From Lachnospiraceae bacterium (GTDB taxonomy: Bacteria; Bacillota; Clostridia; Lachnospirales; Lachnospiraceae), in contig JAAUZZ010000007.1 of assembly GCA_014804345.1 (NCBI GenBank), positions 14,011 through 78,010 of the forward strand: a DNA stretch of 64,000 nt, read 5' to 3'. Of this stretch, positions 9,166 through 19,306 are shown piece by piece (the stretch's first letter is position 1; each line of letters opens with the position of its first letter). Both the position numbers and the translations under genes were made by a program. The notes beneath the pieces are model-generated. The model did not search any database and was not told the origin of the DNA. It was given only the letters and a program-made list of their open reading frames with translations.

Positions 9166-12100
9166 ATGAAAAAAATAAAGGTATATGCAAAGACAACACT
9201 CTGCGTAGCGATGAGCGCGGCAATATTGTTTATGGACATGGGAACACCGGTATTTGCGGCAGAGGATACGCAGCAGGAGGAAACAGAACAGGCGCAGGAA
9301 ATACAGGACGAAGAATTTGCAGAATATGACAGTACAGAGGTGGATGAAACAGAAACTTTCATAGCACAGACAACAGCGGAAGAAGAAAGAACGGAAGAAA
9401 TAAAGACAGAGGAAATGACACCGGAAGAGGTTTTGACAGAGGAACTGTCAATAGAAGCAGCGGAAATTGAAACGGAAGTTGAAGAAAGCATACAAAACCT
9501 TGCAGCTTCAGGCGCAGATATTGCACATGGTGAGTATAAGGAAAATGGAAGTAATCTTACATGGGTAATTGACAAAAACGGCAAACTGACCGTGGAAGGA
9601 ATAGGAGATTTTGCAGAAACCCAGTACAAGCCTTGGCACGACAATGCAAAAGATATTAAGTCAGCTGTCATTAAGGTAACAGGTTTGGGAAATGCCCGCA
9701 ATATGTTTGCTGATTGCGAGAATTTGAAGAACGTGGATTTCAGCGGTTGGCATATGTTCAGCGTTACTGATATGCGCGAAATGTTTTCCGGATGCGAAAA
9801 ACTGACAAGTTTGGACTTCAGTGGTTGTGACATGAGTAACGTTAAAAATATGAGTAATATGTTTTATCATTGCACGAGTTTGATAAGTGTGGATTTTAAG
9901 GGGTTTAATACAAACCGTGTTACTGATATGAGTGAAATGTTTTCGGAGTGCTTTAATCTCAAAAGTGTAAATTTTAGCAGTTTTTATACAGGCGGCGTTA
10001 CTGATATGAACGGTATGTTTTTTAATTGCGAAAGTTTGACCAGTTTGGATTTAAGCGGTTTCGATACAAGCAACGTTTACGATATGCAGTATATGTTTGC
10101 GGGATGCAAAAGTTTGACCAGTTTGGATTTAAGCAGCTTTAATACAAGCCGTGTGACGCAAGGAACAGGATTGGTGGAAACCGATAAAGCTTATGCCCTC
10201 ACGAAAATATACACCCCGCGGAACTTAAATGTATCTGTTACTTTAGACGGAGACTGGTACGATGTAAACGGCAACACTTACACGGAACTTCCTAAAGGGC
10301 GGGCGGATTCTATATTGCTATGCAAAAACACGAAGCCTCAGAGCGTCATAGCATATATTACTGCTCAAAAGACAAAGACAGAATACATCTGTGGTGAAAC
10401 ATTGGATATCAATGATATTACAGTTACCTATTATGGTGCGGACGGAACGATAAAAAAGCTTGCGCAGACGGAATACACAACCAATGTTTCTCAAATCAGC
10501 ATGGAAACGCCAGGGGAGAAGACTTTGACCGTAACCTACAAGCCTTCCGAGGGAGAAGCGTTGACCGCAGACATTCCGATCATTATAAAGGGTAAAGTAA
10601 AAATCTCTGGAATTGAGATCCAGAACAGCGTTTATAATAAGCGCCCTGTATCATACACAGGAACAGCGAAAGTAGAAGCAAACGGCACAGATGTGACTAG
10701 AACAGTCAAACTGACTTATATCTATAGCGGCACACAGGCAGATGGCAGCGCCTATTCAAATACGAAGAAAGCGCCTGTCAATGCCGGAAACTATAAGCTG
10801 ACCGTTTCTGTCTCGGGAGATAATGATGATTATACGGGCAGTGTGGAGTATTCATTTACAATTGCAAAAGCGCCCATCACAGTCACGGCATGCGATTTAG
10901 GGCTAAAAATCGGCGCATCACTTCCGCAAGAAAAGGATTACAAATACGGAACTACAGGACTTCTTGAGGGCGACAGTCTAATCACGGAGCCAAAGGTTAC
11001 ATGTAATGTTGTCGATAACACAATGGCAGCAACCTATATCATTGCTGTTTCCGGCGCGGATGCAGGCATGAATTATATGATTACATACCAAAATGGTACG
11101 TTGACTGTTAATGAAAATGGCGAAACTGCAGAATACTATACCGTTACTTTCAGTTTGTCAGGACATGGAAGCAATATAACGAATACGGGCATTAAGGGCG
11201 GCAGTTTGCTCAAAAAGCCACAGAATCCATTGGCAAAGGGTTACACATTCACAGGTTGGTACAAAGATCCGATTTGTACTGATTTATGGGATTTCGACAA
11301 TGACACATTAGAGGCCGACACCATAATCTATGCAGGCTGGACAGCAAACGATACAGACGATGATGATGACTGGAAAGACAAGGACGATTCTTCGTATTCA
11401 TACAGTAAGCGGACAGATTTAGCATCTGTTGCAACGATAGCAGATATCAAGGCAAAGGTTTATGACGGTGACGCATATGAACCTGTTGTCAAAGTAACGG
11501 CAACGATAGACGGAAAAAAGACAACACTAACAGAGGGCGCAGACTATCGCGTAATTTACCGGAACAATACTAACGCAGGTGATGATGGCAAAGTCATTGT
11601 CAAAGGAAATGGCATCTATAAAGGCGAAATTGATAAAACCTTCACAATTACAAAAAAGCCGGTAAAGAAACTTAAAGTTCTTACAGGTGACGTTGCGGGA
11701 ATCGCCAACTTGGCGACCGCCGATTTATCGACGCTTCCCATTTACGTTTATGACGGTACAAAACGCCTACAGCAGGGGGAAGATTATACACTTTCTAATC
11801 AGCAGTCCATAAAACCAGGTGTTGTACAAGTAGATGTGACAGGTGTCAATAACTATGATGGTGTGGTGATTGCAAAATTTAATGAACATGAGAACGGCAC
11901 ACAGCTTATCACCGCAGAAAACGTAAAACTTGACAAAACAATCGTAGCATACACCGGAAAAGCAGTTAAACCTGAAGTAACGGTAACCGTAAATGGCGAA
12001 AAACTTACAAACAAGGCTTACAAAGTGCAGTACCAGAATAACAAGGACGCCGGAACCGCTTATGTTATCGTGACAGGAAAGGGTACATATAAAGGAAAGG

Positions 12101-12567
12101 CAGTTGTACCGTTTACGATCAAAGCAGAAACCATTGTAAGCGCAAATGATTTTATAATCAAAGAAATTCCGGTAAAGACCTATAACGGCAAGCAGCAGAA
12201 GCCTTCGGTAAGCGTGACCATCAAAAAGAACGGTAAAGACAAAAAGCTTTCCAAGAAGGATTACACAATTGTTTATCAGAATAATTTACACGCAGGAGAG
12301 GCAACTGTCATCGTGAAGGGAAAAGGCAACTATGCAGGATTGCGTGCGACAGCCAATTTTACGATTAATCCACAGCAAATGAAAAAAGCCTCTCTCAAGG
12401 GAACGCAGAATAAGCTTGTTCTTACCTATAATAAGCGTGAGCTCAAAATGGGAACAGACTACGGAAAACCCGTATATGGCACAGAAAGCAAAAATAAAGT
12501 TGAAGTAACAATCATAGGAAAAGGTGATTTTACAGGAACAATGACAAAAAAAATAAAGACAAAATAA
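9166..12567 (+). CDS. BspA-family (DUF285) surface protein with InlB B-repeat and tandem YTGK/NAGTA-type repeats
   Basis: Signal peptide, acidic E/T-rich segment, repeated LTSLDLSGFDTSNVYDMQYMF units, GYTFTGWYKDPICTDLWDFDNDTLEADTIIYAGW, then C-terminal repeats. Confidence 0.88.
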   Translation: MKKIKVYAKTTLCVAMSAAILFMDMGTPVFAAEDTQQEETEQAQEIQDEEFAEYDSTEVDETETFIAQTTAEEERTEEIKTEEMTPEEVLTEELSIEAAEIETEVEESIQNLAASGADIAHGEYKENGSNLTWVIDKNGKLTVEGIGDFAETQYKPWHDNAKDIKSAVIKVTGLGNARNMFADCENLKNVDFSGWHMFSVTDMREMFSGCEKLTSLDFSGCDMSNVKNMSNMFYHCTSLISVDFKGFNTNRVTDMSEMFSECFNLKSVNFSSFYTGGVTDMNGMFFNCESLTSLDLSGFDTSNVYDMQYMFAGCKSLTSLDLSSFNTSRVTQGTGLVETDKAYALTKIYTPRNLNVSVTLDGDWYDVNGNTYTELPKGRADSILLCKNTKPQSVIAYITAQKTKTEYICGETLDINDITVTYYGADGTIKKLAQTEYTTNVSQISMETPGEKTLTVTYKPSEGEALTADIPIIIKGKVKISGIEIQNSVYNKRPVSYTGTAKVEANGTDVTRTVKLTYIYSGTQADGSAYSNTKKAPVNAGNYKLTVSVSGDNDDYTGSVEYSFTIAKAPITVTACDLGLKIGASLPQEKDYKYGTTGLLEGDSLITEPKVTCNVVDNTMAATYIIAVSGADAGMNYMITYQNGTLTVNENGETAEYYTVTFSLSGHGSNITNTGIKGGSLLKKPQNPLAKGYTFTGWYKDPICTDLWDFDNDTLEADTIIYAGWTANDTDDDDDWKDKDDSSYSYSKRTDLASVATIADIKAKVYDGDAYEPVVKVTATIDGKKTTLTEGADYRVIYRNNTNAGDDGKVIVKGNGIYKGEIDKTFTITKKPVKKLKVLTGDVAGIANLATADLSTLPIYVYDGTKRLQQGEDYTLSNQQSIKPGVVQVDVTGVNNYDGVVIAKFNEHENGTQLITAENVKLDKTIVAYTGKAVKPEVTVTVNGEKLTNKAYKVQYQNNKDAGTAYVIVTGKGTYKGKAVVPFTIKAETIVSANDFIIKEIPVKTYNGKQQKPSVSVTIKKNGKDKKLSKKDYTIVYQNNLHAGEATVIVKGKGNYAGLRATANFTINPQQMKKASLKGTQNKLVLTYNKRELKMGTDYGKPVYGTESKNKVEVTIIGKGDFTGTMTKKIKTK
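9691..10155 (+). repeat. Tandem DUF285/BspA repeat units of about 25 codons
   Basis: Recurrent codon blocks such as agtttgaccagtttggatttaagcggtttcgatacaagc. Confidence 0.8.
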
Positions 12568-12583
12568 AATAATTATTATTAAA

Positions 12584-12656
12584 AAACAGCAGCGAATTTA
12601 AACACGGTTCGCTGCTGTTTGTAATCTTGCCATATTCGCCGTATGTGGCAAGATTT
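12584..12656 (+). terminator. Two tandem terminator-like hairpins
   Basis: AAACAGCAGCGAA..TTCGCTGCTGTTT, then AATCTTGCCA..TGGCAAGATTTTT. Confidence 0.75.
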
Positions 12657-12736
12657 TTATATTGACAGCTTTTTTATATGGACTTATAATCGTATTGTAT
12701 ACAATATCCCAAGTATACGGAAAGCATAGGTGTAAC

Positions 12737-14992
12737 ATGGACTTGAATAAAAAGAAAATCCATAGACGGAGTCTGTTGTGTGTCATGGTGTTCATCATGG
12801 CGTTGATCAGCAGCTTTGGCGTGATGGCTTCACAGACAAAGGACATAACGCGTGTAGAAATTGAATTTAGCGAAGAAGAATTGGAATATATTAAACAGGG
12901 AAAAAAGATAAGGCTTGTAAACTTTTCAACCAGAGCGCCGGTTTCTTATAAAGAGGACGGAGAACTGCAAGGCATTTCCATAGACCTTATGAAATGGATT
13001 GAAGTCAACACAGGTCTTCATTTTACATATTTGGAACTTCCTGTGGGCGCCAATCCCGTCGAGTATATTACACAAGGAAATGCCGAAGTTGCAGTCGGCG
13101 TTTTTCGTTATGGAGATAATTTGAATAATCCCGATATCGTGCTGACGGACACTTTTTTTGCAAGCGATGTGGTTCTTGTCGCAAAAAAAGGTGCGGCAAT
13201 CGATATGAGCAAGCCCTTGAAAGTGCTTGTGCCCAAGGGATATCGTATGGGATATCAGTTTTTGACGGATAACTATCCGAATTATGAAGTGTCGTATGCG
13301 GAAAATATGGATGAGGGGCTCAAGGCAGTTCAAAAGGGAACTGCGGATTTGATGTTTCAGAGTGTCTATGTCACGGACGAGTATTTAAAAAGACCTTCGT
13401 ACAGTGATTTGATGCTGTATAAAAGTTCTGTGATACAGGAAGAACTTGCGTGCGCGGTGCTGTCGAGCGAAGATCCGGCGCTCGTGAACATTCTGAATAA
13501 AGCGATCGCAGCGATGCCGGAGGAGTATACACGTCAGTTGATCGTGGACTATACGATTACAAGAATGTATTATCCAACCATTTCGGAGCAGATTGAGAAT
13601 AATCCGATGCTTTTTATTGCGATAGGCGTTATCATACTGGGACTTATTATTGTGGTGATTTTATTTGTGAGGCTGCACAGTCGCAGTAAGATGATGGGGC
13701 TTATGTTCCAACATGATGAATACCTGAAAAACATTACCAACAATATTAACGGCGGACTAGTGAGCATCACAAAGAAAGACGGCTTTCGGGTGACTTTTGC
13801 AAACGACAGATTTTGGCAAGTGGTAGGTGGGGAGGACTGCACACCGGAAACGGACAGCCTGTTTTTGGATTATATCTGCGACGAGGATCGGGACAGCGTT
13901 GCGGCAGGCTTGGAGAAGGCGTGGCTTGACGGGAAAATGCTGGAACTTAAATTTAACATCAAAAGCAATGATGAGAAAATGCCAATCCTGTTAAGAGGAA
14001 CGAAAAACAGTGACTTAAATGGTCAACAAAATATTACTTGCGTGCTGATTGATTACAGCAGACAGCAGGCGTTAAAAGAAGTATTGGAAGATGAAAAAGA
14101 GATGTACAAGCTGTTTATGGAGGACTCGAGAGATATTGTCTTTTATGGGGATTGCAAGACAAGCGAGTATACATGGCCGTCGTTTTATGAAGAACGTTTC
14201 GGCGTTGTGCCGCCGCAATTTATTTATGACGGAAAAGAGGCGGAAGCATTTAAGGACATTATTGCTGAGGAGGATATGGAACGCTTTTTAATGGTGTTTG
14301 AGGAGCTTAAAGGCAGCAAACGGAAAGCGGAAACAAGAGTGCGGCTTAAAACTGCGAAGGGTGAGTATCGCTGGTATCGGGTAAAATTAAACTGTATGGA
14401 GAAAAACGGAAAACTGTATCGCATACTTTGCAGAATGACGGATATCGATAAGGAAGTCAATCGGATGCAGCGGTTAAGTGATGCTTCGATGCGGGATAAG
14501 CTGACAGGGCTTTATAACAAAAATGCATTTTATTCACTTGTGAAAAAATATATGGAGAATGAGCAGAAAAAGAGCGTACTTTTGTTCCTGGATCTCGATA
14601 ATTTTAAAAGTGTGAATGACCAAATGGGTCATTTAATGGGGGATGAAATTCTGATCCGGGTGGCGGCAGGTATCCGAAATATCTTTCGAAGTGATGATAT
14701 TATATCGCGTTTCGGCGGTGATGAGTTTATTATATTTATAAAGGACAGCGATGAAGCTGTGGCAGAGAGTAAAATACAACATCTGAGAGAGGAGATTATG
14801 CGCATCAAGGAAGATTGTCATGCAGAAAATACCGGTCTTTCTGCTTGCATCGGCGTGGGTATTTATCCGGATGATTCACAGGATGTGGAGCAGCTTGTGT
14901 CAAAAGCGGATGAAGCGATGTATTATGTAAAACAGAACGGTAAGAACGGGTATGCGTTTTACCGGGATATTAAAGGCAACGCAGAACTTTAA
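12737..14992 (+). CDS. Periplasmic solute-binding-like sensor with GGDEF diguanylate cyclase domain
   Basis: SBP_bac_3-like N-terminus, central TM, PAS-like region, FLDLDNFKSVNDQMGHLMGDEIL and SRFGGDEFIIF. Confidence 0.9.
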   Translation: MDLNKKKIHRRSLLCVMVFIMALISSFGVMASQTKDITRVEIEFSEEELEYIKQGKKIRLVNFSTRAPVSYKEDGELQGISIDLMKWIEVNTGLHFTYLELPVGANPVEYITQGNAEVAVGVFRYGDNLNNPDIVLTDTFFASDVVLVAKKGAAIDMSKPLKVLVPKGYRMGYQFLTDNYPNYEVSYAENMDEGLKAVQKGTADLMFQSVYVTDEYLKRPSYSDLMLYKSSVIQEELACAVLSSEDPALVNILNKAIAAMPEEYTRQLIVDYTITRMYYPTISEQIENNPMLFIAIGVIILGLIIVVILFVRLHSRSKMMGLMFQHDEYLKNITNNINGGLVSITKKDGFRVTFANDRFWQVVGGEDCTPETDSLFLDYICDEDRDSVAAGLEKAWLDGKMLELKFNIKSNDEKMPILLRGTKNSDLNGQQNITCVLIDYSRQQALKEVLEDEKEMYKLFMEDSRDIVFYGDCKTSEYTWPSFYEERFGVVPPQFIYDGKEAEAFKDIIAEEDMERFLMVFEELKGSKRKAETRVRLKTAKGEYRWYRVKLNCMEKNGKLYRILCRMTDIDKEVNRMQRLSDASMRDKLTGLYNKNAFYSLVKKYMENEQKKSVLLFLDLDNFKSVNDQMGHLMGDEILIRVAAGIRNIFRSDDIISRFGGDEFIIFIKDSDEAVAESKIQHLREEIMRIKEDCHAENTGLSACIGVGIYPDDSQDVEQLVSKADEAMYYVKQNGKNGYAFYRDIKGNAEL

Positions 14993-15000
14993 AAATCCGG

Positions 15001-15029
15001 TTGACAAATGAAACATCAATGTTTATAAT
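15001..15029 (+). promoter_or_regulatory. Consensus sigma-A promoter of the tyrS T-box leader
   Basis: TTGACA (15001-15006), 17-bp spacer, TATAAT (15024-15029). Confidence 0.85.
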
Positions 15030-15039
15030 CACTTTATAG

Positions 15040-15347
15040 TAAAAGGCTGAGAAGAGAATAAGTAGCTTTTGCGGAAACCAACAGAAAGTAGCCGGGTGAT
15101 GAGAGGCGCAGGGGAAAACATCAGTGAATACATCTCGGAGCTGCACACCAAAATCATGAATTTGAGAGTAGGCTGTGACGGAGCACCCGAACGTTATATT
15201 GGGAGGAGTATCGGATTTTTGGTGATTGCTCTTTAAATCCCGTACTTATTGAGGCACAGGATGTGAGTTCTGTGTAAATAAAGGTGGTAACACGTGGTAA
15301 ACAACCTCGTCCTTTGAATGAAGATGATTCAAGGACGAGGATTTTTT
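15040..15347 (+). promoter_or_regulatory. T-box leader upstream of tyrS, ending in an intrinsic terminator
   Basis: T-box-like AAGGTGGTAACACG at 15281-15294, then CCTCGTCCTTTGAAT..ATTCAAGGACGAGGATTTTTTG. A UAC triplet in the leader is a possible Tyr specifier. Confidence 0.88.
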
Positions 15348-15371
15348 GTTTGGAAAAAGGAGGAAAACAAA

Positions 15372-16592
15372 ATGCAGTTGTATGATGAATTGGTAGCAAG
15401 AGGACTGATCGCACAGGTGACAGATGAAAAGGAAATTAAGGAACTGATCAATTCCGGAAAGGCAGTATTTTATATTGGCTTTGATCCGACGGCGGACAGC
15501 CTTCATGTCGGACATTTTATGGCGCTTTGTCTGATGAAGCGTCTGCAAATGGGCGGAAACAAGCCGATTGCGCTTCTTGGAGGCGGCACGGGTATGATCG
15601 GTGACCCGTCGGGAAAGACGGATATGCGGAAGATGCTCACAAAAGAGGATATTGACCACAATATCGAGTGTTTTCAAAAGCAGATGAGCCGCTTTATTGA
15701 GTTTGGTGAAGACAAGGCGATCATGGTAAACAACGGCGACTGGCTGTTAGATTTAAATTATGTGGAACTTTTAAGAGAAGTAGGACCGCATTTCAGCGTC
15801 AACAGAATGCTTGCGGCGGAGTGCTACAAGCAGCGTATGGAGCGTGGCTTGAGCTTTTTGGAGTTTAATTACATGATTATGCAGAGCTATGACTTTATGG
15901 AGCTTTTTAAAAGATATGGCTGCAATATGCAGTTTGGCGGCGATGACCAGTGGAGCAACATGCTTGGCGGTACAGAGTTGATTCGCCGTAAACTTGGAAA
16001 AGACGCATATGCGATGACGATTAATCTGCTGTTAAATTCAGAAGGCAAAAAGATGGGAAAGACAGAATCGGGCGCAGTGTGGCTTGACCCCGAAAAGACT
16101 TCACCGTATGATTTCTACCAGTACTGGAGAAACGTTTCTGACGCGGATGTCATAAAATGCATTAAGATGCTCACATTCCTTCCGCTTGAAGAGATTGAGA
16201 AGATGGAGAAATGGGAGGGCAGCGAGCTGAATAAGGCGAAAGAGATTCTTGCGTTTGAACTGACGCAGCTTGTGCACGGAACAGATGAGGCAAACAAAGC
16301 GCAGGAGGCGGCAAAAGCGTTGTTTGCAGGAGGCGCAAACTCGGAAAACATGCCAAAGACCACGCTTTCGGACGACGACTTTGCAGACGGAAACATTGAT
16401 ATTCTCTCGCTTCTTGTAAAAGCCGGAATGACTGCATCAAAATCGGAAGCAAGACGTGCCGTGGAACAAGGCGGCGTGTCTGTAAACGGCGAGAAAGTGA
16501 CCGACGTGAAAGCTGTCTATGCAAAAGACGCATTTAACGAGGAGTTCATTGTAAAGAAGGGTAAGAAGAGTTTTCAGAAGATTTGTCTGTAA
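15372..16592 (+). CDS. tyrS: Tyrosyl-tRNA synthetase
   Basis: [43 protein letters not shown]-terminal S4-like domain. Confidence 0.97.
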   Translation: MQLYDELVARGLIAQVTDEKEIKELINSGKAVFYIGFDPTADSLHVGHFMALCLMKRLQMGGNKPIALLGGGTGMIGDPSGKTDMRKMLTKEDIDHNIECFQKQMSRFIEFGEDKAIMVNNGDWLLDLNYVELLREVGPHFSVNRMLAAECYKQRMERGLSFLEFNYMIMQSYDFMELFKRYGCNMQFGGDDQWSNMLGGTELIRRKLGKDAYAMTINLLLNSEGKKMGKTESGAVWLDPEKTSPYDFYQYWRNVSDADVIKCIKMLTFLPLEEIEKMEKWEGSELNKAKEILAFELTQLVHGTDEANKAQEAAKALFAGGANSENMPKTTLSDDDFADGNIDILSLLVKAGMTASKSEARRAVEQGGVSVNGEKVTDVKAVYAKDAFNEEFIVKKGKKSFQKICL

Positions 16593-16597
16593 TCAGA

Positions 16598-16627
16598 AGA
16601 AAGCGTCGCTGTACAGCGACGCTTTCT
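16598..16627. terminator. Bidirectional terminator between tyrS and prs
   Basis: AGAAAGCGTCGCT-GTAC-AGCGACGCTTTCT. Confidence 0.8.
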
Positions 16628-17816
16628 AGACCTTATAAATTTCCATATCCGCATTATAATATTCAATAATGCGCTGAATCTTATCGGTCGGATTCATAAC
16701 GGCTTCCATCGAAATATCGTGATTCATAAAGTCAATGACAGAGGCTAAAAACTTACTCATATCCGCTTCCATATAATAAGGCTTTTTCAAAAGTTCAGGC
16801 GGACGGTAGCTTAGGTTGGTTGTAATAACTTTGTCAAACACACCGTCTTCATATGCCTTATCAAATGCGGCAAGACCGTTTGTGAACAGTCCGAATGTGG
16901 TGCAGATAAACACACGTCTTGCCTTCATCGCTTTCAACTGTTTTGACGTATCAAGCATACTGTCGCCGGAAGAAATCATATCGTCAATGATGATAATATC
17001 TTTTCCCTCAATATCATTTCCCAAAAATTCGTGCGCAACAATCGGATTTTTCCCGCCCACAATGGTAGAGTAGTCGCGGCGTTTATAAAACATACCGGTA
17101 TCGGCGCCGATTACTGTTGAAAAGTAGATTGCCCTGTCAAGTGCGCCCTCGTCGGGTGAGATTACGATAATATGATCCTTGTCCAGCACTAAATCCTTTT
17201 CTGAGCGAAGAAGCGCTCTTGTAAACTGATAGTGTGCCGTGAAATTGTCAAACCCGCTTAAAGGGGCGGCGTTTTGGATTCGCGGATCATGTGCGTCGAA
17301 CGTGATGAAATTGTTGACGCCCATATGCGCAAGCTCTTTAAATGCATAGGCGCAATCCAAACTTTCCCTTCCGGAGCGTCTGTGCTGGCGTCCCTCGTAT
17401 AAAAAGGGCATGATAACGTTAATACGGTGCGCATTGCCGTTTGTAGCGGCGATCACGCGCTTTAAATCTTGGTAATGGTCATCGGGCGACATATGGTTTA
17501 CATAACCATGCATGTTGTAGGTCAGACTGTGATTGCACACGTCAACCAGAATATATAAATCTTTTCCGCGAACCGTTTCTTCCAAAACCGCTTTTCCCTC
17601 TCCGCTGTTAAAACGGGGAACAGAAAAACGGAAAAGATAATCCTTTTCCACGTATCCTTGAAACGCTGGATCATTGTTATATACATTGTTTATGCTGTTT
17701 CTGTGTTCTACGATATAATCATTTACTTTTTTGCCAAGTTCGGCTGCACTGTCTAACACCATAAGCTTTAAAGGCGCAACGGGCATTGTATTTTCAATTT
17801 CATTTAAACGGGGCAT
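16626..17816 (-). CDS. prs: Ribose-phosphate pyrophosphokinase family protein
   Basis: PRPP-binding IIIIDDMISSGDSMLDTSKQLK, VIMPFLYEGRQHRRSGRESLDCAYAF. Confidence 0.88.
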   Translation of the reverse strand: MPRLNEIENTMPVAPLKLMVLDSAAELGKKVNDYIVEHRNSINNVYNNDPAFQGYVEKDYLFRFSVPRFNSGEGKAVLEETVRGKDLYILVDVCNHSLTYNMHGYVNHMSPDDHYQDLKRVIAATNGNAHRINVIMPFLYEGRQHRRSGRESLDCAYAFKELAHMGVNNFITFDAHDPRIQNAAPLSGFDNFTAHYQFTRALLRSEKDLVLDKDHIIVISPDEGALDRAIYFSTVIGADTGMFYKRRDYSTIVGGKNPIVAHEFLGNDIEGKDIIIIDDMISSGDSMLDTSKQLKAMKARRVFICTTFGLFTNGLAAFDKAYEDGVFDKVITTNLSYRPPELLKKPYYMEADMSKFLASVIDFMNHDISMEAVMNPTDKIQRIIEYYNADMEIYKV

Positions 17817-17938
17817 TATTCTGTTTCCTTTCTCGTATGTTACATTTATTTTATATCATTCAGGTAGTGACACGTCAAGAAAAATCTTGTACTATATAAG
17901 TGTGAGATTTAGCTTAATAATAAAGAGGACAAAAATCT

Positions 17939-19276
17939 ATGAAAAAACAGCACATGCACATTGTGGATAAAATAGAATCCGGGAGCATCGCGGAGGAACT
18001 GGAGATTGAAAGCGGCGACGTGCTTCTCGAAATAAACGGAAATAAAATTGAGGATATTTTTGACTACCAGTATTACATACAGGACGAGTATATTGAGGTG
18101 TTGATCCGCAAGCAGTCCGGAGAAGAGTGGCTTTTGGAGATTGATAAGGACTACGACGAGGATTTGGGTATCACTTTTGAAAACGGGCTGATGGACGATT
18201 ACCGTTCGTGCCACAATAAATGCATTTTTTGTTTTATCGACCAGATGCCGCAGGGAATGCGGGATACGCTTTATTTTAAGGACGACGACTCGCGGCTTTC
18301 TTTTTTACAGGGCAATTATGTGACGCTCACCAATATGTCGGATGACGACATCGAGCGCATTATCAAATATCGTCTTTACCCGATTAACGTATCTTTTCAG
18401 ACAACGAATCCCGAGCTGCGCTGCAAAATGTTAAACAATCGTTTTGCGGGCGAGGCGTTAAAAAAAGCATGGAAACTTGCCGAAGCCGGAATAACCATGA
18501 ATGGTCAGATTGTCCTTTGCAAAGGCGTCAATGACGGCGCGGAGCTTGAGCGCAGTATCCGTGATTTGGCAAACTATCTACCGACGCTTGAGAGCGTATC
18601 CGTGGTGCCTGTAGGACTTTCGAAATTTCGGGAGGGGTTATATCCCCTAGAGCCGTTTACAAAAGAAGATGCAAAAGAAGCGCTTAAGACAATTCATACA
18701 TGGCAGGACAAGCTTTATCCCGAATATGGTCTGCATTTTATCCATGCGAGTGACGAGTGGTATATCATGGCGGACGAGGAGCTGCCGTGCGAGGAGCGTT
18801 ATGATGGCTATCTGCAGCTGGAAAACGGCGTTGGGATGCTTAGGCTTTTACTGGACGAATTTGACGAGGCATTTGAGGAAATCAGGCATGAGAAAGAGCG
18901 TGTTTTCGGCATTGGAAAAAGAGAACTTTCGATTGCGACGGGAATGCTTGCATACCGCTTTATCAAAGAGATGGCGGATAAGATCATGACGGAATTTGAC
19001 AATATTACAATCCATGTTTATCCCATCAAAAATGACTTTTTCGGAGAAATGATCACTGTGTCGGGCTTGCTTACGGGGCAGGATTTAAAGGCGCAGCTTA
19101 CAGGACAGAATTTAGGAGAGCGGCTGCTGCTTCCGCAAAATATTTTAAAGAGCGGAGAACCCGTATTTCTGGACGATATGACGACGGGAGAACTGGAAAA
19201 AGCTTTACAAGTGCCGATAGATATTGTAAAATCAAGCGGAAAGGATTTTATAGATTCCATATTTTACCGGAAATAG
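17939..19276 (+). CDS. DUF512 family protein (PDZ plus radical-SAM-like)
   Basis: N-terminal PDZ, CHNKCIFCFIDQMPQGMRDTLYFKDDDSRLSFLQGNYVTLTN. Confidence 0.93.
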   Translation: MKKQHMHIVDKIESGSIAEELEIESGDVLLEINGNKIEDIFDYQYYIQDEYIEVLIRKQSGEEWLLEIDKDYDEDLGITFENGLMDDYRSCHNKCIFCFIDQMPQGMRDTLYFKDDDSRLSFLQGNYVTLTNMSDDDIERIIKYRLYPINVSFQTTNPELRCKMLNNRFAGEALKKAWKLAEAGITMNGQIVLCKGVNDGAELERSIRDLANYLPTLESVSVVPVGLSKFREGLYPLEPFTKEDAKEALKTIHTWQDKLYPEYGLHFIHASDEWYIMADEELPCEERYDGYLQLENGVGMLRLLLDEFDEAFEEIRHEKERVFGIGKRELSIATGMLAYRFIKEMADKIMTEFDNITIHVYPIKNDFFGEMITVSGLLTGQDLKAQLTGQNLGERLLLPQNILKSGEPVFLDDMTTGELEKALQVPIDIVKSSGKDFIDSIFYRK

Positions 19277-19306
19277 ATTTAAAAATTATGAGAGGTTGTA
19301 ATATAA

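Noticed and set aside
9153-9833. Ser-rich antisense ORF 9153..9833 (-)
   Set aside because: Mirror of the E/T-rich coding region of the BspA-like protein.
16598-16627. GCGTCGCT-type hairpins at 16.6 kb and 42.5 kb as a repeat family related to the ICE palindrome
   Set aside because: Different sequence and loop; they look like ordinary terminators or intergenic hairpins.
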